The notes under the pieces were generated by a model. It saw only the letters and a program-made list of their open reading frames with translations. It was not told where the DNA came from and did no database searches. A DNA stretch of 15,957 nt. Origin: Lachnospiraceae bacterium. GTDB lineage: Bacteria > Bacillota > Clostridia > Lachnospirales > Lachnospiraceae. The position numbers and the translations under genes were made by a program. This document shows, in pieces, positions 7,536-14,223 of this stretch; the first letter of the stretch is position 1; each line of letters starts with the position of its first letter. The stretch spans positions 1 to 15,957 of the forward strand of contig CAAGFJ010000101.1 in assembly GCA_900769115.1 (NCBI GenBank), given 5' to 3'.

Positions 7536-7569
7536 AAAAAAAGGGTATTCTCCTATTGAGAACACCCTT
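7536..7569 (-). terminator. Intrinsic terminator inside the GSIII leader (attenuator)
   Basis: On the minus strand AAGGGTGTTCTC (7569 to 7558) pairs with GAGAATACCCTT (7552 to 7541), 12 pairs including one G-U, loop AATAG, followed by seven Ts (7542 to 7536). It lies downstream of the predicted glnN promoter and 57 bases before the glnN start codon. It would therefore stop transcription before the gene unless prevented. No gene ends close enough upstream for it to be a simple end-of-gene terminator: the nearest stops at 7802, beyond the promoter. Confidence 0.85.
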
Positions 7570-7573
7570 GTCC
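7560..7573 (-). promoter_or_regulatory. Competing hairpin overlapping the attenuator (ANTAR-type site candidate)
   Basis: On the minus strand GGAC-AAGGGU-GUUC forms a small stem (one G-U pair) with a six-base loop that has A at position 1 and G at position 4. It uses bases of the 5' arm of the terminator at 7536-7569, so both cannot form together. ANTAR-domain antiterminators recognise paired hairpins with hexaloops having A1 and G4, the second overlapping a terminator. The preceding hairpin here (AUAC-GGGAAA-GUAU, 7590 to 7577) has a hexaloop but not the A1/G4 pattern, so the match is partial. Confidence 0.45.
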
Positions 7574-7605
7574 TATACTTTCCCGTATTCGCTTTCGATA
7601 GTTGT

Positions 7606-7634
7606 ACTATACTCCTGCCGATTAAAAAAATCAA
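7606..7634 (-). promoter_or_regulatory. Predicted glnN promoter
   Basis: On the minus strand TTGATT (7634 to 7629), a 17-base spacer and TATAGT (7611 to 7606), five of six -10 bases. The transcript would start near 7599 and have a leader of about 120 bases containing the attenuator. Confidence 0.65.
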
Positions 7635-7719
7635 GTCCTTTTTTTACTTTTTTTGCACTTTTTCTCATTTTCACTTAAATATCAAAAGCAAACCGTATAT
7701 TTTTGTGCATATTCCCAAC

Positions 7720-7768
7720 AGCAGGCTTAATTAATTTAAATGTAATTATAGAATTGTGAACGCCTGCT
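7720..7768. repeat. Inverted repeat in the GSIII-aminotransferase gap
   Basis: AGCAGGC (7720-7726) and GCCTGCT (7762-7768) are perfect inverse copies separated by 35 AT-rich bases. It follows the end of the leftward aminotransferase gene but has no T-run. The 322-base gap 7480-7801 holds this repeat, the glnN promoter and leader elements, and A/T runs at about 7624-7660. I see nothing else there. Confidence 0.4.
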
Positions 7769-7801
7769 TTCACAGAATATTTCACAGCCTTTCGGATTCT
7801 G

Positions 7802-8914
7802 TTATTTCCAACGGATCGGCTCTTTCAAAGGGACTCCAAGCTCACGCAAGACCGCATCTAATGCCGCAAGCGTCTCCTTCATATTCTCCTCTGTACAGTT
7901 ATATCCCATATGACCGATCCGGATGACCTCACCTGCCATGACATCAAAAGAACCGGCTAACATAATGTTATAATCCTGTCGCATTGCAGCAAGGATCTGT
8001 TCTGCGGTAACACCACCAGGAATTGAGAATACTGTAACCGTATTGGAATATCCATTATCCGCATACAGTGAGAGGCCTGACCGTGTCAGTGCTTCTCTTG
8101 TCTTTTTTGCAATCTCTGCGTGGCGTTTCACCATATCCGGATCATTCTTAATATTCTCTAATGCCTGTCGCAATCCATAGATATCACTGATTGGCATAGA
8201 ATATGGGAACCATTTATTCTCATAATAATTCTTGAATGTCACCAGATTCGCATAGAAAGACGCAATTGGAGTCTTACGTTGTTCCATTGCCTGTTTTGCA
8301 TCTGCGCTGATCGTTACCAGAGTAAGACCAATTGGACAGGAGATTGCTTTCTGGGAACCACCACATAAGATATCAATCTGGGAAGCATCTACATCCACCT
8401 CATTACCAAACATACCCGAAACGGAATCCACAACGGTAAGAATGCCATATTCTTTCAGTAACGGACAAATGGAGGCAATATCATTCAACATACCACTTGG
8501 TGTATCACAATGTACGACTGTTGCATATTTGAAATCAGAATCCTTCTCTAAAAAAGCTTTAAGTGGTTCTGTCTCAATCGCCTTCTTGTAATCTGTAGAG
8601 TACAAAACTGGCTTGCCACCATAAATTGATACAAAATCAGCAAACCCTTTTCCAAATACTCCATTGTCTAATACAAGCACACGATCACCAGACTCCGTTA
8701 AAGATGCCACAGCCGCTTCTAATCCTAAGATTCCCTCGCCGCTTAATATCAGGCTTTCATTTTTTGTATGTAACAATTCACTATACAACCTGCACGTCTC
8801 TTTATAGTAATCATAGAAATCCAAATCAATATCCGGATTACCTGTCTCTACACTTCTTGCTAACCGCACATTCTCGGCAACCATAGTTGGTCCCGGTGTC
8901 ATCATTTTATACAT
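7802..8914 (-). CDS. Class V aminotransferase; candidate pyridoxamine-pyruvate transaminase
   Basis: A 370-residue fold-type I aminotransferase of the alanine-glyoxylate type. Numbering is from the ATG at 8914, chosen because GGAGG (8927 to 8923) sits 8 bases before it; the upstream in-frame ATG at 8929 overlaps that GGAGG. TPGPT at 6-10, Schiff-base lysine Lys189 in GGSQKAI, ring-binding Asp163 in VVDSVSG, and the carboxylate-binding arginine in IRIGHMG near 332. Several stretches resemble Mesorhizobium pyridoxamine-pyruvate transaminase as I remember it: SGEGILGLEAA, NGVFGKGF and HCDTPSG. Glu60 stands where ordinary members have a small residue of the PLP phosphate-binding loop, as in that PLP-independent enzyme. 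The second substrate arginine of that enzyme appears to be replaced here by Phe. It shares a likely operon with an ECF substrate protein and faces a B6 kinase. Otherwise it could be a serine- or alanine-using AGT-type enzyme. Confidence 0.72.
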   Translation of the reverse strand: MYKMMTPGPTMVAENVRLARSVETGNPDIDLDFYDYYKETCRLYSELLHTKNESLILSGEGILGLEAAVASLTESGDRVLVLDNGVFGKGFADFVSIYGGKPVLYSTDYKKAIETEPLKAFLEKDSDFKYATVVHCDTPSGMLNDIASICPLLKEYGILTVVDSVSGMFGNEVDVDASQIDILCGGSQKAISCPIGLTLVTISADAKQAMEQRKTPIASFYANLVTFKNYYENKWFPYSMPISDIYGLRQALENIKNDPDMVKRHAEIAKKTREALTRSGLSLYADNGYSNTVTVFSIPGGVTAEQILAAMRQDYNIMLAGSFDVMAGEVIRIGHMGYNCTEENMKETLAALDAVLRELGVPLKEPIRWK

Positions 8915-8970
8915 AGATCCTGCCTCCATTTACTTATCTGTTTGCTGTGTTTTCAATCTCTCTACTATAC

Positions 8971-9510
8971 TTAGTCCTCTACTGCACGAAGTCCTCTCTC
9001 TAATGGAGTAATGATGATCAATACAATGATTGCTGCAACTGTGATCTGAATAATGTTACCCGGTACAGACTTAAGTGCTGCTGCCGCACCGCTTCCCATG
9101 ATAAATCCTTCAAAAATGAAATATCCTGCAAGCTTGATTGCTAATGCCGCAAGAATTGCAACTACTTTGTATCCAAATCCCTTCTTATTGTAGCAGATCA
9201 ATCCCATAACAAATCCCATCAATCCACATGTAATAATTGTGCATGGTGCCCATGCTACCCAACCACTTAAGATATCAAATAGTCCCATACCAAGTGCTCC
9301 AGCAAGTGCTCCGGTTCTTTTTCCGTATACCATAGCTGCAATAAACAATGGCACATTTCCTAAATGAATCAATCCGCCTGCTCCGCCAAAGCTTGGGACC
9401 TGAATATTCACAAATGCGGTAAACACTAATGTTAATGCTACAAACATTGCATCTAATGCAATCTGCTTTGCCGGACTCTTTACTGCCTTATTCTCTATTA
9501 CTTTTTCCAT
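8971..9510 (-). CDS. ECF transporter substrate-binding (S) component, candidate vitamin B6 carrier
   Basis: A 179-residue membrane protein with about six hydrophobic segments, the usual size and shape of ECF S-components. The first segment holds AMFVA (21-25), an AxxxA motif of the kind that docks on the EcfT subunit. GGLIHLGNVPLFIAAMVYG (45-63) and GALAGALGMGLFDILSG (67-83) are typical of vitamin-specific S proteins. The start is the ATG at 9510: AGAGGT lies nine bases upstream, whereas the ATG at 9534 has no ribosome binding site. No EcfA/EcfT genes are in the window, so it would use a shared energising module encoded elsewhere. It is followed 56 bases later by the aminotransferase. The neighbouring B6 kinase suggests a PdxU-type role, but substrate cannot be read from sequence. 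Confidence 0.82.
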   Translation of the reverse strand: MEKVIENKAVKSPAKQIALDAMFVALTLVFTAFVNIQVPSFGGAGGLIHLGNVPLFIAAMVYGKRTGALAGALGMGLFDILSGWVAWAPCTIITCGLMGFVMGLICYNKKGFGYKVVAILAALAIKLAGYFIFEGFIMGSGAAAALKSVPGNIIQITVAAIIVLIIITPLERGLRAVED

Positions 9511-9576
9511 AATCTCTCTACCTCTTTCCTTCATGTTGTCTTTTTGATAGCAACCTGCAGTTATTTGCTAAACGGT

Positions 9577-9605
9577 ACTATACACTCCATTTGGCACTAA
9601 AGAAA
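9577..9605 (-). promoter_or_regulatory. Predicted promoter of the leftward B6 arm
   Basis: On the minus strand TATAGT (9582 to 9577) is a good -10. The base positions 17 upstream give only TTTCTT (9605 to 9600), a poor -35. A weak -35 overlapped by repeated half-sites would suit an activated promoter. Confidence 0.45.
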
Positions 9606-9640
9606 CTGCCAGTTTTAACATTTTTAACAGTGCCAGTTTT
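9592..9640. promoter_or_regulatory. Cluster of TGCCA/TGGCA half-sites between the divergent B6 arms
   Basis: Three related sites: TGGCACT (9592-9598), AAACTGCCAGTTT (9603-9615, a perfect palindrome around one C), and GTGCCAGTTTT (9630-9640). TGCCAGTTTT occurs as an exact direct repeat at 9607 and 9631, a 24-base step. The cluster overlaps the -35 of the leftward promoter and precedes pdxK. MocR-type PdxR regulators of B6 genes bind repeated sites in such divergent gaps, so this is a candidate operator. The right-hand part, followed by seven Ts, could also form an imperfect rightward terminator-like hairpin. Confidence 0.45.
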
Positions 9641-9732
9641 TTTCTTGCATTTTTGATTTGCATGTACTATGGTAGAGAACGAACCAACTCTTCTGGTTTC
9701 AGATTGTTAATACATAATAAAGGAGATATACT

Positions 9733-10548
9733 ATGCAGCCATCCATTGCTATTATCAATGATATATCCGGATACGGCCGTTGTTCCGTAACAGTTGCCCT
9801 TCCGATTCTTTCGGTTATGAAGATTCAATGCGGAGTGGTTCCTACTGCAATCCTGTCTAACCACACAGAATATCCGGAATACTCTATCCTAGATTTTACT
9901 TCACATATGTCAGATTATATTTCGCATTGGAAGCATTTGAGCTTTACATTTGACGGAGTCTATACCGGATTCTTAGGCTCAAAGGAACAGATTGCTATTA
10001 TTACACAAATGTTTGAATCTTTTTCTTTCAGACAAAGAATTGTAGATCCTGTTATGGGCGATCACGGAACCATCTATGATTCCTATACCCCGGATATGTG
10101 TGAAGCTATGAAAGAATTAGTAGCGCACGCAACCCTGACCACTCCAAATCTCACGGAATTATGTATTCTGACAGGCAACGCCTATCGTGCAGATCTGTCT
10201 GCATCTAAGATCCAGGCTATGTGCGAACAACTTGCAGCCACAAACAATCAGCAGATTGCTGTTACCGGAATTGAGCACGACGGTAAGATTGGAAACGCCA
10301 TCTATGAAAATGGACACTTTGAGATTCTCTATGGAGAAAAAGTATTCCCTCTTCGTCCGGGTACCGGTGATGTATTTGCCTCCATCCTTGCCGGTTGTAA
10401 TTTACATAACATTTCATTACATGATGCCGTTCAGCTGGCATCCACATTTATCCATACCTGCCTTGTCTCTTCTGCTGCCATGAATATTCCAATCAATGAT
10501 GGTGTGTGCTTTGAAGAGCATCTTGGTATGCTTATTCCAAACAATTAG
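9733..10548 (+). CDS. pdxK: Pyridoxal/pyridoxamine kinase (PdxK/PdxY family)
   Basis: A 271-residue ribokinase-fold kinase that phosphorylates B6 vitamers (pyridoxal, pyridoxamine, pyridoxine) with ATP in the cytoplasm. Motifs in order: INDISGYGRCS (8-18) at the substrate pocket, DPVMGDHG (105-112), TPNLTEL (137-143), and RPGTGDVFAS (208-217), which contains the anion hole and the catalytic Asp213. Length agrees with the family. AAAGGAGAT precedes the ATG. It is the first gene of the rightward arm, divergent from the ECF S-component and aminotransferase. PdxK and PdxY are hard to tell apart here; many relatives are annotated as pyridoxamine kinase. Confidence 0.9.
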   Translation: MQPSIAIINDISGYGRCSVTVALPILSVMKIQCGVVPTAILSNHTEYPEYSILDFTSHMSDYISHWKHLSFTFDGVYTGFLGSKEQIAIITQMFESFSFRQRIVDPVMGDHGTIYDSYTPDMCEAMKELVAHATLTTPNLTELCILTGNAYRADLSASKIQAMCEQLAATNNQQIAVTGIEHDGKIGNAIYENGHFEILYGEKVFPLRPGTGDVFASILAGCNLHNISLHDAVQLASTFIHTCLVSSAAMNIPINDGVCFEEHLGMLIPNN

Positions 10549-10560
10549 GAGGAACCCACT

Positions 10561-11442
10561 ATGTCTAAGAAAAACCAAGGAATCCTATGTATCTTATCTG
10601 CAGCATTCTTCTTTGCCCTGATGAATCTCTTTGTACGGTTAGCCGGAGATCTGCCTACTGTTCAAAAAAGCTTTTTCCGTAATTTCATCGCCGCAATCCT
10701 GGCATATATTATGTTAATCAGGAGCAGGCAAAAAGTTACGTTAACAAAAGGAAATGTCAAAGATCTCCTGATGCGTTCCACTGCAGGAACGGTTGGCATC
10801 TTATGTAACTTCTATGCAGTGGATCATCTCAACATTGCTGATGCCTCCATGTTAAACAAACTGTCACCTTTCTTTGCCATTATCTTTTCTATCTTTTTAT
10901 TAAAAGAAACAGCCACCCGTTTCGAGTGGCTCATGTTAATTATTGCATTTACCGGTGCTATGTTCGTAGCTAAGCCAAAATTTGAATTAAGCTCTCTTCC
11001 TGCCTTGATTGGTCTGATTGGAGGACTCGGGGCCGGTCTTGCATATACTTATGTCCGCAAATTAGGCACACACGGAATCAAAGGACCGGTGATCGTGTTC
11101 TTCTTCTCCTGCTTTTCCTGCGTTGTCACCCTCCCATCCCTGCTTCTACACTACACACCAATGACAGGGAAGCAGCTGTTCACTCTGCTACTCGCCGGAT
11201 GCGCGGCAGCCGGGGGACAGATCAGTATCACCGCGGCCTACACCAAAGCTCCCGCAAGCGAAATCTCTGTCTTTGATTATTCACAGATTCTGTTTGCTGC
11301 CATTCTGGGATTTCTGTTTTTAGATCAGGTACCAGACAGTCTCAGCGTCATTGGCTATCTGATCATTATCGGCGCTGCCGTTGCCAAATGGTATCATACT
11401 AATTACCTGCACGTTTCCTGCGGATCTCCCGGTAATGATTAG
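10561..11442 (+). CDS. EamA/DMT-superfamily membrane transporter
   Basis: A 293-residue protein with about ten transmembrane helices in two EamA repeats (roughly 5-130 and 148-280), the normal drug/metabolite transporter layout. Typical motifs are FFALMNLFVRLAGDLPT at the first helix and the LNKLSPFFAIIFSIFLLKE segment that ends the first repeat. It starts 12 bases after pdxK behind TAGGAGGAA, so the two are almost certainly co-transcribed. The substrate is unknown; context allows export or uptake of a B6 compound or an amino acid. The last 44 bases overlap the convergent gene at 11399, with no separate terminator. Confidence 0.88.
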   Translation: MSKKNQGILCILSAAFFFALMNLFVRLAGDLPTVQKSFFRNFIAAILAYIMLIRSRQKVTLTKGNVKDLLMRSTAGTVGILCNFYAVDHLNIADASMLNKLSPFFAIIFSIFLLKETATRFEWLMLIIAFTGAMFVAKPKFELSSLPALIGLIGGLGAGLAYTYVRKLGTHGIKGPVIVFFFSCFSCVVTLPSLLLHYTPMTGKQLFTLLLAGCAAAGGQISITAAYTKAPASEISVFDYSQILFAAILGFLFLDQVPDSLSVIGYLIIIGAAVAKWYHTNYLHVSCGSPGND

Positions 11443-12481
11443 CATATTCATCCGATATCAATCTTCCCTTTACAAGCTGTTCTAACGTGGTATTGAATTC
11501 TCTTTCCGGCATCTCTGCATAACACATGTCGTGAAGAGATTGTTCAATACTTTCCTTGTATTCCATAATACTATACACACGATCCCGGTATAGAATATTA
11601 GCTGCATAGATTCGTTTGAAAAAACCATTCAACTGTTCTGATTCCGTAATCTTGTCCTTGGGCATAAAATGCAGGCACAACAGATCCATAACTGCATACG
11701 CTGACCGGTTCGTCACCCAGATATCCGGATAGATCGTATACAGATTCTTCATCTGTAACGGATCACTATGATTCCTGCTCTCTGTATAATCTGGCAGATA
11801 CTCCCGGAATACATTTGTTACCAGATTTTCCTTATGAAACGCTACATATTCATCTTCCATATTCACCCTTACTCCCGGCTGGTATCCCATATGCCGGATC
11901 AAATCTCTGGAAATACAGATTCTTCGTGGTTCTTTCTCGATCAAAAGCAGATACACCTTATTATGTGCTCTCCAGATAAATGCCGGACATTCCTTAATTC
12001 GATATGACTTTGAATAATCGATCAGAATTGGCCGGTGATCCTTTCGCACATGATATTTTCTCTTCACACGCTTCAATTTCTGTTCATTATAATGCTGGTA
12101 TGTATTCTCCTTTTCTTTACGCGCCTTCTGTTTGTCCGCCATATGTTCTGATATCTCATCTTCCATATGACCGGACTCTGTTTTATGATCATTTTCTCTG
12201 GTCATAGCAGACTTCTTCTGTGCCATCACCGCCTGCACGGATTCTTTTTCTCCCTGACGATTCACCTCAGCCACAAAATCCTCATCTTCTAAAGTAAATG
12301 TCTGTGATATGATAATGGCAATCACTGCAAGAATCATGGCAACCACAAACAACAGGATTCGCCCACTAAGACCTGCTATCACAATACAGACAACTGCTGC
12401 AACAGAAAAAACGATCACACTGCCTATACTCTTTCTTGTCTGAAAATCCCCGTAACGCAATCCATTCCATATCTTTCTCAT
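11399..12481 (-). CDS. Uncharacterised two-helix membrane protein
   Basis: A 360-residue protein that I do not recognise. Two adjacent hydrophobic helices (about 20-39 and 41-60) form an N-terminal hairpin anchor. A charged, probably coiled linker rich in Lys, Glu and His follows (about 66-150, including KQKARKEKENTYQHYNEQK). The remaining 200 residues look folded and soluble, with a strand-rich segment (FIWRAHNKVYLLLIEKEPRR) and a helical end (ALMOST no hydrophobic runs). By the short loop between the helices, both ends probably lie on the same side, likely the cytoplasm. GAGGTGATT precedes the ATG. The gene is on its own and overlaps the EamA gene tail-to-tail by 44 bases. Confidence 0.8.
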   Translation of the reverse strand: MRKIWNGLRYGDFQTRKSIGSVIVFSVAAVVCIVIAGLSGRILLFVVAMILAVIAIIISQTFTLEDEDFVAEVNRQGEKESVQAVMAQKKSAMTRENDHKTESGHMEDEISEHMADKQKARKEKENTYQHYNEQKLKRVKRKYHVRKDHRPILIDYSKSYRIKECPAFIWRAHNKVYLLLIEKEPRRICISRDLIRHMGYQPGVRVNMEDEYVAFHKENLVTNVFREYLPDYTESRNHSDPLQMKNLYTIYPDIWVTNRSAYAVMDLLCLHFMPKDKITESEQLNGFFKRIYAANILYRDRVYSIMEYKESIEQSLHDMCYAEMPEREFNTTLEQLVKGRLISDEYANHYREIRRKRAGN

Positions 12482-12597
12482 CCAATCACCTCTTTCCCTT
12501 TTGCATATCCGCTTATTTACTTACATTTTACTACACCAGTCGCCAAATTGCATTAAAAATATCTCATCCTATAAAGTTCTAAATCTCCTTTTCGTCT

Positions 12598-12605
12598 CAT
12601 ACACT
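12598..12605 (+). promoter_or_regulatory. Possible sigma-E -10 element ahead of the deacetylase-like gene
   Basis: CATACACT matches the sporulation sigma-E -10 consensus CATACAMT exactly and lies 25 bases before the ATG at 12631. The -35 region at the expected spacing (around TTCTAAA) is a poor match, so this is tentative. The rest of 12482-12630 is AT-rich with no gene. Confidence 0.28.
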
Positions 12606-12630
12606 AAAAAAAATCAATCCGGGTACTTCT

Positions 12631-13413
12631 ATGCCAGAATCCGCCTCATCCTCCTTTCATTACATGAAATATATTACTCTTCTACTTCTTCTATTCGTCT
12701 TTTTGTATGGTATCCACAAAAATGCCACCTCATTTACAGCCACAACAACCACTTCCCTGTTTCACAAGGAATTGCCTATCTATTGTGTAGATACCGACAA
12801 ACCCGTTGTTTCCCTGACTTTTGGCAGTGCCTGGGGAACGGAAGATCTGAATGAGATTCTTACTATCCTGCAAAAGCACAATGCACCTGCTACCTTCTTC
12901 GTAACCGGAGAATGGGCAAGCAAAAATCCCGATGCGATCCGTGCCATTGATGCAGCGGGACATGAACTTGGAAATCACGGGAATCATCATAAACATATGC
13001 CCCAGCTTTCTAAGGAAGAAATGGCAAAAGAAATTCAGGACTGCCATAATGTGGTATATGACATTACCGGAAAAGACATGACCTTATTCCGCGCCCCATA
13101 TAGTGACTGGAACGATCAGGTAGTAGACATTGCACATGCTATGGGATATGCCGCGATCAACCAGTCTGTAGACAGTCTGGACTGGAAAGATTATGGCGTA
13201 GATGCCATCATCCGAACAGTATGCGAACACAAAAATCTCGAAAATGGAAGCATTATCCTACTGCACAATGGCTCTACCTATACAAAAGACGCTTTAGACA
13301 TTATGTTAACCAATTTAGAACAACAGGGATACTCCTTTATTCCCCTCTCTTCCCTCATTTATAATTCAAATTATGAATTAGATCATACCGGAAAGCAATT
13401 TCAAAAAAAATAA
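12631..13413 (+). CDS. Polysaccharide deacetylase (NodB)-family protein lacking the catalytic Asp
   Basis: A 260-residue secreted or membrane-anchored protein. A hydrophobic stretch (about 13-28) acts as signal or anchor; the NodB domain covers about 58-243. CE4 motifs: motif 1 is TFGSAWG (63-69) where active relatives have TFD; motif 2 is HGNHH (116-120), keeping the two metal histidines; motif 3 RAPYSDW (154-160); motif 4 SVDSLDW (179-185); motif 5 LLHNG (210-214). The Asp-to-Gly change removes the usual catalytic base. PdaB-like relatives act on peptidoglycan in sporulating cells. No good ribosome binding site is seen for either the ATG at 12631 or that at 12664, so the start is uncertain. 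Confidence 0.85.
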   Translation: MPESASSSFHYMKYITLLLLLFVFLYGIHKNATSFTATTTTSLFHKELPIYCVDTDKPVVSLTFGSAWGTEDLNEILTILQKHNAPATFFVTGEWASKNPDAIRAIDAAGHELGNHGNHHKHMPQLSKEEMAKEIQDCHNVVYDITGKDMTLFRAPYSDWNDQVVDIAHAMGYAAINQSVDSLDWKDYGVDAIIRTVCEHKNLENGSIILLHNGSTYTKDALDIMLTNLEQQGYSFIPLSSLIYNSNYELDHTGKQFQKK

Positions 13414-13465
13414 TATAAAAACCAGAATAAAAACAAAACAGATACGCATAATACAAATGACAGGT

Positions 13466-13490
13466 TTTGAATTGCACATTAATATTCAAA
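13466..13490. repeat. Inverted repeat upstream of the lipoprotein gene
   Basis: TTTGAAT (13466-13472) and ATTCAAA (13484-13490), perfect arms with an 11-base spacer, 23 bases before the lipoprotein start codon. It may be an operator or chance in AT-rich DNA. Confidence 0.35.
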
Positions 13491-13512
13491 TTCACAAAAA
13501 AAGGAGATCAAT

Positions 13513-14052
13513 ATGAAAAAAACACACAGTTATTTCTATCTTATGTTAACTACCGTGACTCTTGCATTTATACTAACCGGATGTGGTAACAGTACCAATG
13601 GTTCCACTAGCGGCAACAACGACAACAATGTATTAGAGGATGCTGTCGATGATGTCGGAACAGCCGTAGAAGATGTTGCCGATGGTGTTAGTAATGCCGT
13701 AGATGACCTGGTGGGTAATGGCGGTTTTGACAATTACAAGGATGCACATGATTATTTCTTAGACACGATGGGCTCTTATCATTCTGATGCCAGCTTTGAA
13801 TTACGCGATGAAGATCAGGAATTAAATGATTACCAGGAAGGTTCAAAAGGTTACCACTTCCATCTATATGATACCAGTAAAAATAAAAATGGAGATTACT
13901 TTGGTGAATTCTATGTTGACGCTACCAGTGGAAGCATTTATCAAAAGGGTGAGAACGGTACAGTTTCCCCTTATCCGAAGAAAACTTCTAACAGTGAGAA
14001 CAATACCACTTCTGACAACAACTCTTCTACTACAAGTACTCCTACCAAATAG
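13513..14052 (+). CDS. Small lipoprotein of unknown function
   Basis: A 179-residue exported lipoprotein. The signal peptide (1-23) ends in the lipobox LTGC with lipid-bearing Cys24. Next is a Ser/Asn/Gly-rich spacer (25-40), then an acidic amphipathic stretch (about 41-72) with repeated D-AV-DV units such as DDVGTAVEDVADGVSNAVDD. A compact domain (about 75-155) contains YHFHLYDTSKNKNGDYFGEF and YVDATSGSIYQKG, which look like the paired strands of a PepSY-like fold, though I cannot be sure. The end is a Ser/Thr/Asn-rich tail. AAAGGAGA precedes the ATG, and a terminator follows, so it is probably transcribed alone or with the deacetylase-like gene 100 bases upstream. Confidence 0.82.
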   Translation: MKKTHSYFYLMLTTVTLAFILTGCGNSTNGSTSGNNDNNVLEDAVDDVGTAVEDVADGVSNAVDDLVGNGGFDNYKDAHDYFLDTMGSYHSDASFELRDEDQELNDYQEGSKGYHFHLYDTSKNKNGDYFGEFYVDATSGSIYQKGENGTVSPYPKKTSNSENNTTSDNNSSTTSTPTK

Positions 14053-14069
14053 AAAACATGTAGCTACAG

Positions 14070-14115
14070 CGGCTCAGAAAGCAGGCATACACTTTCTGGG
14101 TCGTTATTATTTTTC
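14070..14115 (+). terminator. Intrinsic terminator after the lipoprotein gene
   Basis: CGGCTCAGAAAG (14070-14081) pairs with CTTTCTGGGTCG (14092-14103), 12 pairs with two G-U pairs and a 10-base loop, followed by the T-rich TTATTATTTTTC. It starts 17 bases after the stop codon. Confidence 0.8.
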
Positions 14116-14134
14116 TCATTTTCCATAAAATGAC

Positions 14135-14163
14135 TTGCATTTTCATAAGAAATTCTTTAATAT
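14135..14163 (+). promoter_or_regulatory. Possible promoter of the pyrophosphatase gene
   Basis: TTGCAT (14135-14140), a 17-base spacer and TAATAT (14158-14163). Each box is a partial match. It lies between the upstream terminator and the ribosome binding site GAAAGGA. Confidence 0.35.
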
Positions 14164-14223
14164 ACATAAAAAGCAACGAACAAGAAAACGATACCACAAC
14201 AGATAGAGAAAGGATGCATTACT

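Noticed and set aside
7480..7605. Known glutamine riboswitch (glnA motif) in the GSIII leader
   Set aside because: I see no match to that motif, which is known mainly from cyanobacteria; the leader structure fits attenuation better.
8915..8929. Aminotransferase start at the ATG at 8929
   Set aside because: Its own first codons contain the GGAGG that serves the ATG at 8914.
9511..9534. S-component start at the ATG at 9534
   Set aside because: No ribosome binding site there; AGAGGT is well placed for the ATG at 9510.
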